From Spongilla lacustris (Eukaryota; Porifera; Demospongiae; Spongillida; Spongillidae), in NCBI GenBank assembly GCA_949361645.1, contig OX442415.1, positions 26,104,224 to 26,168,223 of the forward strand: 64,000 nt of DNA, written 5' to 3'. This document shows, in pieces, positions 23,215-36,150 of the stretch; the stretch's first letter is position 1, and each line of letters begins with the position of its first letter. Position numbers and translations under genes: made by a program. The notes beneath the pieces were generated by a model. That model saw only the letters and a program-made list of their open reading frames with translations. It ran no database searches and was not told the DNA's origin.

Positions 23215-24110
23215 AGTGGTATTCAGCACCAAATTTCAAAGGGCATAGTGCGTGACACCCCAAAGTCTGTTGGAACAAGATGGCCTCAGCAAGCTGAAGA
23301 TTTGAGAGTTTGTGGGAGAGATCAGATATGCTTGAATATGTACACATGTGTGTGGATGTACCTAGTTCAACTTGTGGATGTGTGTTACAATATGCTACAA
23401 AAATTTTCTGAAGCGAACCTGCAGCCATTAAACTATTTAACTCCCATACATGTACATTTGTATGATATACACTGTAGTGTAAAGTTGAAATTATAATGAT
23501 TGGAGTTTTAAATCCATGTACATGTAAGCAAGCATAACATTCAAATGTTTCAGGTATCTGTAATGAACATGTGTGCATGTCGCAACTGATTTTTGCATTG
23601 TATGATATGTTGACTTCTGACTGCTATACTTTGGGGGTTCTAGCAACAATGTGGCTTCAACTTTGTATCCACCATCAACCGTACACTATTTTCAAATGAC
23701 ACATGTTCTAGGAACTGACATTGTGTCCCACATGCTCTTTTCACAACCATGCTTACTGATCCACATCAGTAGTAAATACAACTTAAGAGGGCATTTATTA
23801 GGAGCCAAATTCTAAAAAAACATGGTGATGTTCAAGGGTGCAGCTTGTTTTCCAGTGGACAGTTGTCATTGGGATATGCCATAATGAGCCTCTGTGGGTG
23901 TACAAAATATGTAGGTTACATCCTGCCTATACACTAGTCAACAAAAGGTGCTTCTTGTCATGATCATGAATTGCGTAGTGTTTCATGTGCACACTAGATG
24001 TATATCAGTACATGACTTGATAGTCCAATGGTCTCTGTCATGCACTTGGCACACTCCATCAACATGAAGGACAAGCCTATAGATGAGGCAGTGAGGGAGT
24101 TCCAGACCTA
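23215..24110 (+). pseudogene. IQSEC: Inverted, broken two-exon IQSEC Sec7 fragment (copy C)
   Basis: On the plus strand, an acceptor (cctcacag) at 23214 leads into a near copy of IQSEC exon 2 (KPASGIQ...[13 protein letters not shown]). A deletion of about 14 bp, at the position of gctaggttcctcag in copy A, then shifts the frame and a stop follows. At about 24043-24110 a near copy of exon 3 follows ([15 protein letters not shown]) and stops short of the final LFLMP codons. Exon order and spacing suggest a fragment of a third gene copy inverted relative to copies A and B and lying between them. No IQ exon or later Sec7 exons are visible in this orientation. Non-functional. Confidence 0.8.
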
Positions 24111-24537
24111 TGGAAAACAAAATCAATATATTTTACAGTGTATCTGTCTTAGTATACAAGTGGCATAGCATCGTGAAACCATTGATGATTGCTACAAGCA
24201 ATGGTTTATATACATGTGTACATGTGCATGCAACTTACTATTGTTACATGTATGATGGGCCACTGAGGGGATGCAATAATTTAAGCCCATCACCAGATCT
24301 AACCAAAGTATCTGTGAATATTCCTAACTGTAGAGCAACAACACCTGCTAGCTAGCACATGTGTCCATAAAATGTAGCCTCCAAAATGTGATAAGGAGTG
24401 GGTGGGGTCATAGTGACTAAGCATATTCTGGGCATGCATCACTTTTTTTTTACCTTATCAAGCCACTAAAATGCATTCTGAAAGTGTGCAAAAGAGATAG
24501 CCTCCTAAACACAATAATGCAAAACATTATGCACAGG

Positions 24538-27500
24538 TCATACAACACCAACAGAGTTTGTCTGAAATGCATATGAAATGAGTTGATTCGCATCACCCAA
24601 GCTCCAGTCCCGCTTCTCATTAGGTAGCAATGGAGCCCTCTTCTCTCCCTGTTCCTGCTCAGACATGGTAACACAAGCAGGAGTATTAATTTGATGAAGG
24701 TCAGCTAATCCATCATCAAACGATGGACCCTTGACCAAATCAAATGATGTCTCCTCAAGTCCATCGAATAATGGGGCCTCCACAGATCTGATATTTCTCA
24801 TGGATCTAGACAGACGATGTATGCGAGCTTTGCCCACAGACCCTGACACATTATCCAAAAGATGGAGGTTCTCCAGTGGCATGGATAACATGGATAGCTG
24901 TTTTTGTTATCCCATATAAAAATATTTTTATTTCATTGCCAAATATGTCAGTTACAACTTACATCTGAGATACATCTTGGAAAATCAGAAATTGCATGAA
25001 GGTATACTAAATGGATACATTGATCTGTGACATTGTATATGCGATCACCACAGCTTACAGGCAGTAGTAGATTTTGCCTTTGAAAGTGGTTTTACTGAGG
25101 ACAGCAGGTCGCTTGATTTCAGTCTTACGTTGTCATGGCAATGTGGCTGTTCCTTGGAAGCTGTGATTCGTTCTTTCTCCAGTAAATTCAGCTGTATGGG
25201 AAACAAGTTATAACAAGATCTATATCAGCTCATTATTATATATCTGAGTACCGCCACATGTGGTGGTAAGAATCGTGGCAAACCATGTAGTCTAATAAAT
25301 TGATCGTAATACATGTTTATGCAATAATACTACATAATTTGAGTACACAACCTCGAACACAATCTAATACTATAGCTACAATTTTATGTATATACACCAG
25401 TTTGTGTTGCTAATACATGTATAAGAATGCTATGACTACTAATATGGACTTCCATTTGTTTTATGGTTCAGATGCTATGATATGTTACATCACGTTGAGA
25501 TACTGTCCCCCTTTTTGCAATGGGATTAATCCTATTAAAAATGCCTTGAATTACAATTTTGACAAAACAACTGAAATAATAATTTATACTTTCTAGTGAG
25601 TTATTCATCTACCATAGTTTCCAAGTACTTCAATTACATGTTACGGATATCAACTCACAGAGCAATAACTACTTTGGCACTCTGTGGTATAAATGATACA
25701 AATGCTTCCCTCTTTACAGACTTGAAAGGTAACAGAAACTTAGTTTTCATTTCATTCATTTTATTATAAAGAAGTCATCGCTGTTCTCATGTAGTCAACG
25801 CTGTCCATAATTAAAGGACGTTGGGACAACAGATATATATTTTTTCAACACAACAATCGTTGATATCGACATGTACACCACAAAAATAAATAGCGAAAGA
25901 TTCATACTTCCTATTTTATACTCCAGTAATGTACATGTACATGTATGCGCTAGTCATTACCGTTGCCGGCGTTGGTAATCGTAATTGAAACAATGTAGAT
26001 CTACGGACGAGTATATACGCCGCCCTTAAGGAAGGCCTGGGACAAGGAAAATCTAGCGCTGAGAACGATATAGTATACAAAAAGGTTTGTAAAAACGTAT
26101 ACCATTACCATAAAGGATAGCGCATGCGCGCTAGGACCCCGTAATTTGACATAAATATAGTCTGGGGATGAGGCTACGTAGCTACAGGTTCAAAGGTGAG
26201 CGTCGTGTTGTATTGGACTCTGTTGTATTGTAGTTGTTGACAATAAGAATTAATGCATTCATAAAGGAATGGCAACGCGGCACACTCATGCAAAGGTCCA
26301 GTGTTTGAAACATTTATTAAAATATGCATACATTTTGTAACAAGGGGTTGTTTGTAATGAATTTAGCACTATGATGAATGGTACTACATGTAAAATAGGA
26401 AAATGATTTTTACATGTAAACTTTGCACTCTGAACAGGCTTTTTATAATTTGTCTTATTTTCACATGTGCAGTTCTCTGTTCACTTTGCTCTTAGAAAAG
26501 GCTTTTTAAAATCTGTATTGAACCATGAAGTAAAAACTGGTTTGTAGAAATAATAATGGTTTCAAAGTTAATATACTGGCATACCAGCTTCATAGAATCA
26601 TTGAGATTTTTTAGCAGTATTTCATATTCATCCTGGGTCTCACAGCAGCATTGGAAGAGGAGCTAAAATGGAGACATAGTCAGCATGGCAACAAAGAAGC
26701 CCCCTCACCCTTACAGACTTATCCAATGATGAATAGATCTGAATACCATACTTATCTGGGAGATCTAATAATTGGGGGGGGGGGGGGGGGGGAGGGGGGG
26801 AGAAAGGTGTGTGGAGAGTGAGTCAACTTGTCAACCAATAAGTAATATCCAACTCCAGAATTTTGTTTTTCATAGATTACATTTTTCAAAAACGAGCATA
26901 TTTTTGTCTTCAGCTGCTACACTACCTGTGGTTAAACAGGAATGCATGGGAGAGAAATTGAACCCTTTTCATATCTAGCTATCACTAACAATTAAAATTC
27001 AAACTAAATGTAAATTATAAAAAAGCCAATGCCAATTATTTATTCAAATAATGTTGTGTAAATGATGACCAAATACATGTATGTGAGTGGAAGGAGTTAT
27101 GTATTGGAAGGATATAAGGAGGGTGGTGATATTTGAGTAGATGGTGGGAGGGTGATTCTTAACTGATTGATGCCTAAATTAGCAAAGTTGCAAGAACTTT
27201 TTTTCCCACGTACAATGTTTCCAATGTAACCTTTGGGTAGCGTTTCAATTTGCATAAAGTGGCTACCATAATTATATTGTAAACTAACCAGCACTCTGAT
27301 AGGACACTGCAGTAGCATTGAGGAGAGAGAAGGATTGCTTGAACATGTACTGTTCCTTGTTCTTCTTGGTGACAACAACCAGGTCATTGAACATCAGTAG
27401 TACTCTCTTGTGCTTTCCTCTCTTCCAACTGTTCACTTTGTCCAGCTCATATACTGTGACTTCATCAATAAAGCAGCGATGTGGAGCACTCTGCTTCTGA

Positions 27501-30500
27501 AGCAGTAAAGAAAGAATGTCCGTTAAAAGACTGTGCACCAGATACAGTTTATAACTCAAACATACCAGGATATCTGACCCCACCAATCTCTTCTGAATTT
27601 CTGCCACTTTTTTAGTGTGGTCATTTCCAGTGACAAATGAAGTCTAGTTAATTAAATATCCGTACAGTGAACATTGCAGCCTAATGAATATGCATCTGGT
27701 ACGCACCTCTTGAATTCGATCATAGATACTCAGGAGGAACTGGTTTGAAAAATTTCTTCCACCATTTATACCTGTGAGGTTCAGACATGAATTATTACTG
27801 TTTGATACGGAAACTTTGGGTAATTAGCACTGACAAACTGATCACAAGATTAAAATACTGCTCTCCAGAGGAAAAAAAAGCATTTTTGATTCAGGCAGAG
27901 GGCATATATCAGTATAAGGGATACCAGAGCTGGTTGTCACATGGATTGGGTCACAAACACCATAGCCTTTTAGCAATGAGTCATAGGTAATACCTGAACT
28001 AGTAATGTTGTGTGATCAAGTACCAAAATAACAAAACAAAAAACAAATATTTTACTGTGCCGCATACATGATTCTTTGTTCTCAGTTATTAGCGGTTAGC
28101 CTTGGAAAATGGCATAAAGGAGCAAACCATGGGCTTGCTGTGCAGTGCAATTCCAATATATTAAGTACAGTGTCATTATGGGAATGGTTATCTTAGGGAC
28201 AGTTGTCACAATCAAGTTCTATTGAATAATTTCAATTGCAGCAAAAACAATACAACAAGTGCATGTACCATAATTTGTAAAATGTTTAGTTGGAACAATA
28301 CTTTTAAATGGATTAATTTTAGGACATTGCATTTAATTTACTTCATTAAAAATCATCCATACTTCTGGGGAGGGAGGGGGAGCAGTTTCACTTTTACTGC
28401 TCCTCCCCTCAGATTTAATTCACATGGTATTGCATGTCTACATGTACATGTACTCATGAATACATGAATTTGCTGACCAGCAGCTTGTATAGGCAAGGCA
28501 TCCAACTTGAGTTTCCTCTATGACATTATTTTTCATACAGATTCTCCTCTAAAACGTTATTTTCTATCCTTGGCAAAGAAGCATTCACAATGCAAAATCT
28601 ACTGGAGTTGGTCTGCTATTGTGATGACCAGGTGCATTGGACACAGCTGCTATGCATGGTACCTTTGACTGTACTGGATTGAAAAACTGGGTTTGGAACA
28701 AATCAGTACTTTCCTAAGGAACTGATCTGTTTGTTAGTACATATATATGGAGCACATGTGATGCCACAATATACATTTATATCCTACATAACACTTTTAA
28801 CAATATACATATGCAGAGCAAAAGTAATACCTCTGTTCATCTTAAGCCATTGTTCCTTGGTGGTCCTATTCTTGACAGAGGGGTTGTGGAGGGAGGTGTG
28901 GAGCATCATGATGGAGAAGGACAGCACATACACAGCATCCTCTGTCTCAAACTCGCTCTGGTTGGTACTGAGGTACTCCAGCACAGAGAGCACACGGGTG
29001 CTGTCCTCTGTCCCAATCTGAAGGTCGTTGGCATCAATGTACTCCAGTGCAAAGATCTATTGGCGCAAAGTCAATTGTGTGACAGTATGATGTTTTATGT
29101 ATACATACATATGTTGTGAAATTTTGTACAAGATATAACAACATTCTCTCTGAGAATGTTAGTGGTATATAGGATTTCAAGGCCATGGTGGTGTAAAAAG
29201 GAAGGGCACAAGATACATCCTATATTCAGCACTTTGTTGGTCAGGATTAAATTCATGCTGAAATAATTATTGTATCTCTCCAATCCCTTGTTCCCTTCCT
29301 TTTTTTACACCACAATCGCCTTCAACAAACTATATTAGTATATACAACTACTTTTAAATCAGTCTGCTTCGTTCTTTTTTTTAATTGTCTATGTTATGCG
29401 CGAAGCATGGATCTGCGCAATCCAGGGATTGTCCTGCGCAAACCCTGGATCCATGGTTTGTCTGCGTAATCTCGAGATTGAGATTTAACCAAGGATTATA
29501 TGGACTGGAATCCGCCGTACAGTCACGTACAATTATTTGTCACCATCCTCGTTTCGCCTAGTACGCAGATCACACCAGTGACAGTTTTTGTTGTAAATTT
29601 TGCTGTGTTTCGTTGCAATGCTTCTAGATTATGTACATACAAGCGTTATAGCCATTAGAAATATCCGAGTAATCGTTTTTGTTTTGTCAAAAACCTCCGA
29701 TGAGCACAAAAGGAGGCGGAATGACGCCGGAAATGGAATCATCATTGGTTCGCACGGCCTTTGTGTCAGGCTACCTCGCTTCAAGTACGTATTAGAGCTA
29801 CTGACTGACTGAATTTGTATAGAGCGTACCGAGATCCACTGGGAGATGTACTTTTGCAGAAAGGACTAGCTAGTCTTCGTGACCTATCGCATGTAAACGT
29901 AAATTTAAGTGGTGTGGTTTGTGTCAGGCTAGCTTCATTCCCTTACGCATCTATCTTGATAAAATAATACTGTGCATTCATGAATCGTTTCTTCACTGGG
30001 AGATTATGTTTTGGACTGTTGATATACCTTCCTAGGTATGTTGTGAAATTCGTAAAGCGTTACATTTCTTGGTTCACCTTAATTAGGGAGATAACATGTA
30101 CAACCCATACATGTACATGTATGTAAGTAAAAAATAAATAATAAAAAAGAGCAGGCGCCCTTTCTTTGATCAGTGGAAGAATAGGTATCAGAGCATATCA
30201 AGAAGGTATGTTTAGGGGTTGTCAGTAGCTAAGATTACGGATATCCTTTGTCTTTGAATGTCTTCCACGGTCTGCAGTGTGGAAATTTAGTTTGTGAGCC
30301 TGCGTGTGTCCCCGGGCTTTCCAGTTTTAAAAAAGCTACAAGTGCCACACTCGCAAATTCCATCCTATAGCATTGGGATTTATTAGAAGAGTACTAACTA
30401 ACCTATATAGTACCCACATGTGCATGTTCAAATTGTGATTTCATCTACAAGGTTAATTGCCCTGATGATTGCATACGTATGGACCATTGGTCTGAATCCT

Positions 30501-32006
30501 ACTCTTCAGAGCCTATCAGATGAGATAGGGGCAAGTATGTGGCCTGGGCTCAAATCTTGCACCAAATGGTTACATATCTTATTTTACCCAATGTCAAGAA
30601 TCACAATCACTTTAATTGCTGATTTAGTAAAGAAACTGGCCTGGTGATTCTCAATGGCAGACCGGCATCCACAAAGTCAAGGACTTGAGTAAAGAGGTAA
30701 TGCGTGAAGATGGAGGAAATGATTGTGGGAATTTTTTGTATACATACATGTACAATGGGCTGATTGGCTACATGTGCATACATAAAATATAATTAAGGCT
30801 AATTAAAATCTTGATGTAATAATCTGTCTAGATACTGGTGATGGTGAGGAAAAAGCGATATCTCAGGGAAATGTATTTCATATTTGGTAGCATTACTGGA
30901 GGCTCGCCAAGCAACAGCACAAAGGGAGACACGAAGGACTGCTCATCAAGACGTGATGAACCTTACCTCCGGCATTTTCAAGAGCTCTGAACCATGGCGC
31001 AGTTCGGAGAACAATTGTATTTGTATACCATAGGCCTTTTATTTGTGCTTTTAAAACGCATATGTTATTTGATATCAAGTATTGTGTATGTACTTATATA
31101 ATTCGTTACCCATCGCTAATATATTATATGTACATATTATCTCTGATATTACAGATCTATACTTTGCACAGGATTGTCCTGATCCATCATGCTTTGCGCA
31201 GGACAATCCCGGGATTGTGCATGCAAATCCATGCTTTGCGCGTAACATCTGTATCACACAACCAGAATCCAGCGTCGCAATGTGTGTTGTTATTATTGCC
31301 TAGCAACAGTTTTGTCACCTTTGCAGCTGGTCTACATCTAAACTCGCGCCCAAGCTTCATGCACTAGAGTCTAGTTACTGCGGCTAATGCCTTGCTCAAA
31401 GCTCGATATGATTCACTAGCTGCCACAAGCCTGCAGACGCCGGCCCGTTTTTGTTCAATAATTAATTGCAGTGATCGCAGGTACCAAACTCCATTTCTCT
31501 GAGTCTCGACATGTAGCTCTTGTCTTAGGCTGTTTCGTTACTGTGAAGGCATTTTGACAAAAACAACTTCACTAGCCAAAAGTGGTGAACAAAGCTGCGA
31601 TTAGAGCACAAATGAAATTCCCAGGAAGACGATGACGGAGAAAAAAAATTTGGTCTCGAAACTAAAACCTTATGAGCTTCTTTTTTGTTCTCGTAAATCA
31701 AACGATCTGGCGATCGCGACTTGAAAATGATCGTCTTTCCATTTTAGTTCGATAGCAACAAAGAGCTAAACTCGAGTACCATTCACATGAATTGGAGCGT
31801 GCTAATCTTTCAAAAACACATATTTTCATTCTACCTGCATTATCTTGTCAATCTTCTGTGCCTCTCCCTGTGGAAGGTATGATGATAGTGAATGTGGTGG
31901 TAATGTTATAACGTGTATTCTAGGGCAATAAAAAGGAAAACACTTGCATTTTTTTTTAATATGAAGGTTGGGTTCTTTTTACAGAAACTGTGCTAGTGTA
32001 CACACA

Positions 32007-32076
<70 letters not shown>

Positions 32077-33804
32077 ACTTATTGAAGAACTCACAGGCAT
32101 TAGAAAGAGGGTCTGGAACTCCCTCAGTGCCTCATCTATAGGCTTGTCCTTCATGTTGATGGAGTGTGCCAGGTGTCTAGTTGTATGAGCAGGCAATATA
32201 TTCTTATTATTAAAACCCACTAAGATAACAGCCATGAACCTATGGGTCACTAACACTCTATTAGAACTAAGTGTACATGTAGAAACAATTAAACGTGCCA
32301 TGGTGATAGAAATAGAGGTAGCCAGAACAGAGAAGGGAGGAGGGGAATATGGAGGATACATGAGTGAGGGGAAACGGAAGGAGGGAGAGCTGAGAGGTGA
32401 TAGTAATATTGTACATGTATCTTGAGCCCAAATAATAGATCTAAGAAGTGTTTTGCTTGATGCCAATTGCAATGCAAGCTCCTTCAAAGCAAGCATGCTA
32501 ATCATTGCACCCATACTCACTCAAGCACTGCCATGTTGAATTCATATCTGATCTCTCCCACAAACTCTCCAATCTTCAGCTTGCTGAGGCCATCTTGCTC
32601 CCTGAGGAACCTAGCAACAGACTTTGGGGTGTCACGCACTATGCCCTTCGAAATCAGGTACTGGATACCACTGGCAGGCTTCCTGTGAGGGAGGAAGTAA
32701 GGGAGGAAGTGAGTGAGGATATTAGATCAACATCAGAAAATATTTTCAGTTCAGAACACTGAGAATAGAATATGGCATGTGGTGGGATGTGTGTACCAAC
32801 AAAAGCCCCTACCTGTTAAAAAGGTACACACCAACCATTCCGCTCCAGTGTGCATCCTCCTCCTCCTCCTTCTCTTCCTTCTCTACCTTCTCTTCCTCCA
32901 CCTCCCCCCTCACTTCCCATTTCCCTTCACCATCCTCCACAAGGCACATCTTTGTCGCTGTTGAGCTTAAGGATTTACACCGTCTGCGTGTCATGCATTT
33001 ACTACTAGTCCTGGCAGAGGACTCTAAGCAGTGGACATCGCCATTGTCACATTTACTAGTCACAAATGCATCAGCATCTGGTGCTCCTCCATTGAGCACA
33101 CCCTGATGGTCAGAGACATTCAGTGACTCACTATCACTCAAGTCTGCTATGGATTCAGTATCAGAAAGATCGAGGGCCTGCTGTTTCACTTTAGAGAGTA
33201 TCTGCCTCCTCTCTTTAGTGACCAAGGAGAACATTGGACTAGATCCTTCCCTGCGGATCTCATCAAAATGCTTCCTCAACTTGTACCCACGGTATGCCTT
33301 CTGTATGGTCACTGCTGCTTGGGTGACCCTCTCAAGGCTGCCATACTTCTTTCCCAGGGACGTGCGTATCTTCTTATAGATTCTGGCCTCCAAGTCAGGT
33401 GGTAACATGTCAAAGTTTGACTTCTGGCTGAACTGTAGCTTCTTTTGGCTCCCTTGAATCATGCGCTTGTCTTTCTTTGCTTTCATCTTCCTTGTTGAAC
33501 TTTGGGTCTCTTCAAGGCAGTCATCAAGTGATGAAGACTGGTACTGTGTCAAGGTCAGGTGTTCTGGGGGATTATTGCTGGGCACACTGGCACTGGAGGA
33601 GAGGTCCCTGATGCCACTCTGCAAGAGCTTCAATGAAAATTTTGTAGACCCTGTGTATGGATGATTTGGGCATGAATAGTTGCTGTTCTGCTCATCTGAC
33701 TGTTTGCTACCTGTGTCTGCAACAAGCGCATTGTTATAATGTTTGCTATTGGGGATTGCCGGAATGTCTGGAACAAGATCTCTTTTCACATGTACAGAAT
33801 CCAT
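24538..33804 (-). CDS. IQSEC: IQSEC/BRAG-type Arf guanine-nucleotide exchange factor, copy B
   Basis: Coding exons (minus strand): 32813-33804, 32521-32682, 32095-32176, 31835-31867, 28831-29056, 27707-27771, 27566-27643, 27289-27496, 26715-26764, 26585-26662, 25059-25191, 24963-25006, 24538-24897. All junctions are GT-AG and in phase, giving 836 aa. Exons 2-12 have exactly the same lengths as those of copy A; exons 1 and 13 differ by small in-frame changes. The domain order is the same: IQ motif ([15 protein letters not shown]), Sec7 ([16 protein letters not shown]), linker, PH ([15 protein letters not shown]). The Glu-rich tract is shorter than in copy A. The tail diverges most, and exon 11 differs strongly in its middle while keeping frame. 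The start ATG at 33804 follows a conserved acceptor (cctag/CAAC, exon from 33812). Expected role: activation of Arf GTPases. No inactivating change was seen, so I regard it as a second functional gene. Confidence 0.86.
29128..29337. mobile_element. Foldback MITE (family 1), diverged copy
   Basis: The left arm (acattctctctgagaatgtt, gtgtaaaaaggaagggcaca) and right arm (cccttgttcccttcctttttttac) are imperfect reverse complements and match the family-1 element at 5668-5943. It lies in intron 4 of IQSEC copy B, just beside exon 5. Confidence 0.6.
29391..31248. mobile_element. TIR element T4 (about 1.86 kb) in IQSEC copy B intron 4
   Basis: The left end (atgttatgcgcgaagcatgg, then gggattgtcctgcgc) matches the complement of the right end (catgctttgcgcgtaacat, gcgcaggacaatccc). 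These imperfect inverted repeats are about 50-60 bp and each contains further internal copies of the caatcc/ggattg words. The interior includes short open frames at 29600-29812 and 30420-30647 without any motif I recognise. Probably a non-autonomous DNA transposon; copy A lacks it at the equivalent site. Confidence 0.6.
32001..32075. repeat. (CA)n microsatellite in IQSEC copy B intron 3
   Basis: About 75 bp of nearly pure ca repeats end 20 bp from the donor of exon 3. Copy A has a short, interrupted ca-rich tract at the matching position (17502-17535), so the tract predates or has grown since the duplication. Confidence 0.85.
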
Positions 33805-33812
33805 TCTAGTTG

Positions 33813-35740
33813 CTAGGTGATAAGAGGTTGACGAGTAATAGAATATCACATACATATATGTGGCATTGAACAAAACTCACACATGTCATGATAACAAATA
33901 GTATGGATACATATTAAATAAATGCGGCCCTCTTCTAACGAGACCTGTGATGTACAATCAGATCACTTAGATTTTTCTCGTTATCAGTGTCAAAAACAAG
34001 CAGTAGTGGAGACCAAAAAAACTTCTCTAAACCAGCACCCAGTCCCACGTATTTCTCGTTCCTTTGTTGTTCTTTTAAAGTCAGGATATGATGAAACCCA
34101 CACAAATCGGTTCATGAAATTCTCTCTATATGCAGTCAGGTCCCCAGACTGCTCGAGGCTGTGTGTTGTAATGTAATGTTGCAATCTGGGTACGTGCAGA
34201 GATTAATAATAAGAGTAGGACTGAATTCATTCCTGCGAGACATGAAGTGGGATCTAGATTGTCAAGCTTGGAGAAGATGGTTAGAAACCTTGTGCAGGAG
34301 GAGCTACCTCGTTCACTGGCCCCTCAGAATAGAGGTGAGGGTATGTTGTACTTGTATACGTGCTAATACCTGTATAATCTTAAGTCACTATGTGCGTTGT
34401 GTCATGCATGTAGTACTGTAAGGGTTTGTTTGAGGTAAGATCATCAGGTGTCTATTAATGCATGGCTACACAAAAAAAAAAATTGCTTGTACATAATTTG
34501 GTGTGCTATGTATGTACATATGTACATATTAGGAGCATAGAGTAAGGTCAGTATGTACATTACTGATAGGTCCTTTCTCTTCACAAGCACAATTTCTATA
34601 CATGTAAATGCTATATGCAAACCATCAAATGCTTTTCATTAAAGCATGAGGCTCCCAGATGTGGGCAATAACAAATACTGAAGACATGTACATTGATAAG
34701 ATGTAATGATTAGCTTTACAAACCAGTGTTAAGGCATCAAGGTGCTAAAATGGTTACATACTACTTAAGTGCTGAGGGCATGTTTTGGTATTGTGTTTTC
34801 TGTGCTCTTGTATACACCTTATAGTTTGTTTATTATCTGCATGGTTTCCATAGGCTGCACTGTTTTTGTATCATGTGTGCTGTGCAATTATACACTTCGG
34901 ATATGTCTGGTAAGAAACACACCAGTCCCTGAGTTGGCATACATAAGCTAGTAACTTAGCTTGTTTTTCTTCTGATTTGTTTACTTTTTTTATGCACTGG
35001 CTATATGCAACCAATTTAAGTTTCATGCATAGGCATATCAGCTAGTGCATGCAGATACTTGACTTTGTGATTCGATCTATTTACCCCTCTGTAGCTATTC
35101 CATGTATGAACCAATAATGGCGTTTAAAGGTGGCTGCATGTATTTTAAAGAATAGAGATCTGTTGCCAAACCTGCCTGCAGTTAGTGTATACTGTCACAA
35201 GGCACGGAGAAAGAAAAACAGCAAGTGAATTTCTCCGTGATGTTCGAGCTATTAAAAGTGACATTCTAGCTGGGGTAACTTAAGGTACCATGATACTGCT
35301 AATTCATAGCCTTTCTTATATGACACCTCTTTACAACCACACAAGGTGGTTTGGTACTATACTATGCTTGGTGGAGTAGATAGGCAACAGGCATTGTGAA
35401 GCTACATTACACTTGTTGCACAAATGAGTGTAGTGATGAAATAGATATTGTTTCCCGCACTGCAATGGGAGCACAAAAGTTGGCAAAGTCACTGAAACAG
35501 ATAATCACTTTGGGTCTGCTAGTTTATCTGATAATTCCATTGCAAACACATCTGACCTCAGAGGTCATCTCTGTACAGCAATATGAGATATATGTGCAAG
35601 CCTATTTTGCACCCTACATCATTGATCAGTGTACTTTCATTACAAACATAGGTGTCTGCATGATGAATTATTGTACACATTTCAAATTTGGTTGTACAAT
35701 GATATACTATGGTACAAATCTACACTGTTTATAAGTTGAG
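33813..35740. other. Upstream region of IQSEC copy B with two isolated exon-like segments
   Basis: The region contains presumed 5' sequence of copy B. Two plus-strand segments look coding: about 34198-34333, acceptor cgtgcag then a frame with RLSSLEKMVRNLVQEELPR and a donor AGAG/GTGAGG; and about 35195-35274, with ASEFLRDVRAIKSDILAG before GTAACT. I do not recognise either, they are not clearly in one gene, and they may be mobile-element exons. The rest shows nothing supportable. Confidence 0.25.
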
Positions 35741-35744
35741 ATTG

Positions 35745-36150
35745 CACAGATTGTAATTTGCAGAGCACTCAATCTTAATGAAGGAAGAGATACAATTCAC
35801 TCAGTTTATCAGGAAATCAGACTTGGATGTGTCATTATGCTACTGAAAAGTATTTAGATAGTAAAAACATTAAAAACATCACAAACCCTGACTAAAGGAA
35901 CCTAGTCGTTGGGTCTTTTGCTCATCACTATCCCCACTTCCATTTGCTACTGAAATTTAGTGCGTGCACGGACATCAATTATAACATCAAGAATGACTTC
36001 AGTCTAGTTTTGTCTCCAGCTCACAATACTTTGTCTCACGGTGCCATTTTGTAGCACAGCAGTGCATGAGAGTACTCCTACTACACATTACTGTGGCGTG
36101 GTGGGGACGGGGTGCCTAAATGTCTGTTGCACTAAATTAGTAAATATAGG
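35745..36150 (+). repeat. Dispersed repeat R2, copy 2
   Basis: This segment shares, in order, gcagagcactcaat, tcaggaaa-cagacttgg, ggtgccattttgt and taaatgtctgttgcac with 4960-5625. It is followed at 36150-36260 by a diverged MITE-like arm (ctttttacaccatgc, ttcaaatccta, accaactttctc). Confidence 0.5.
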
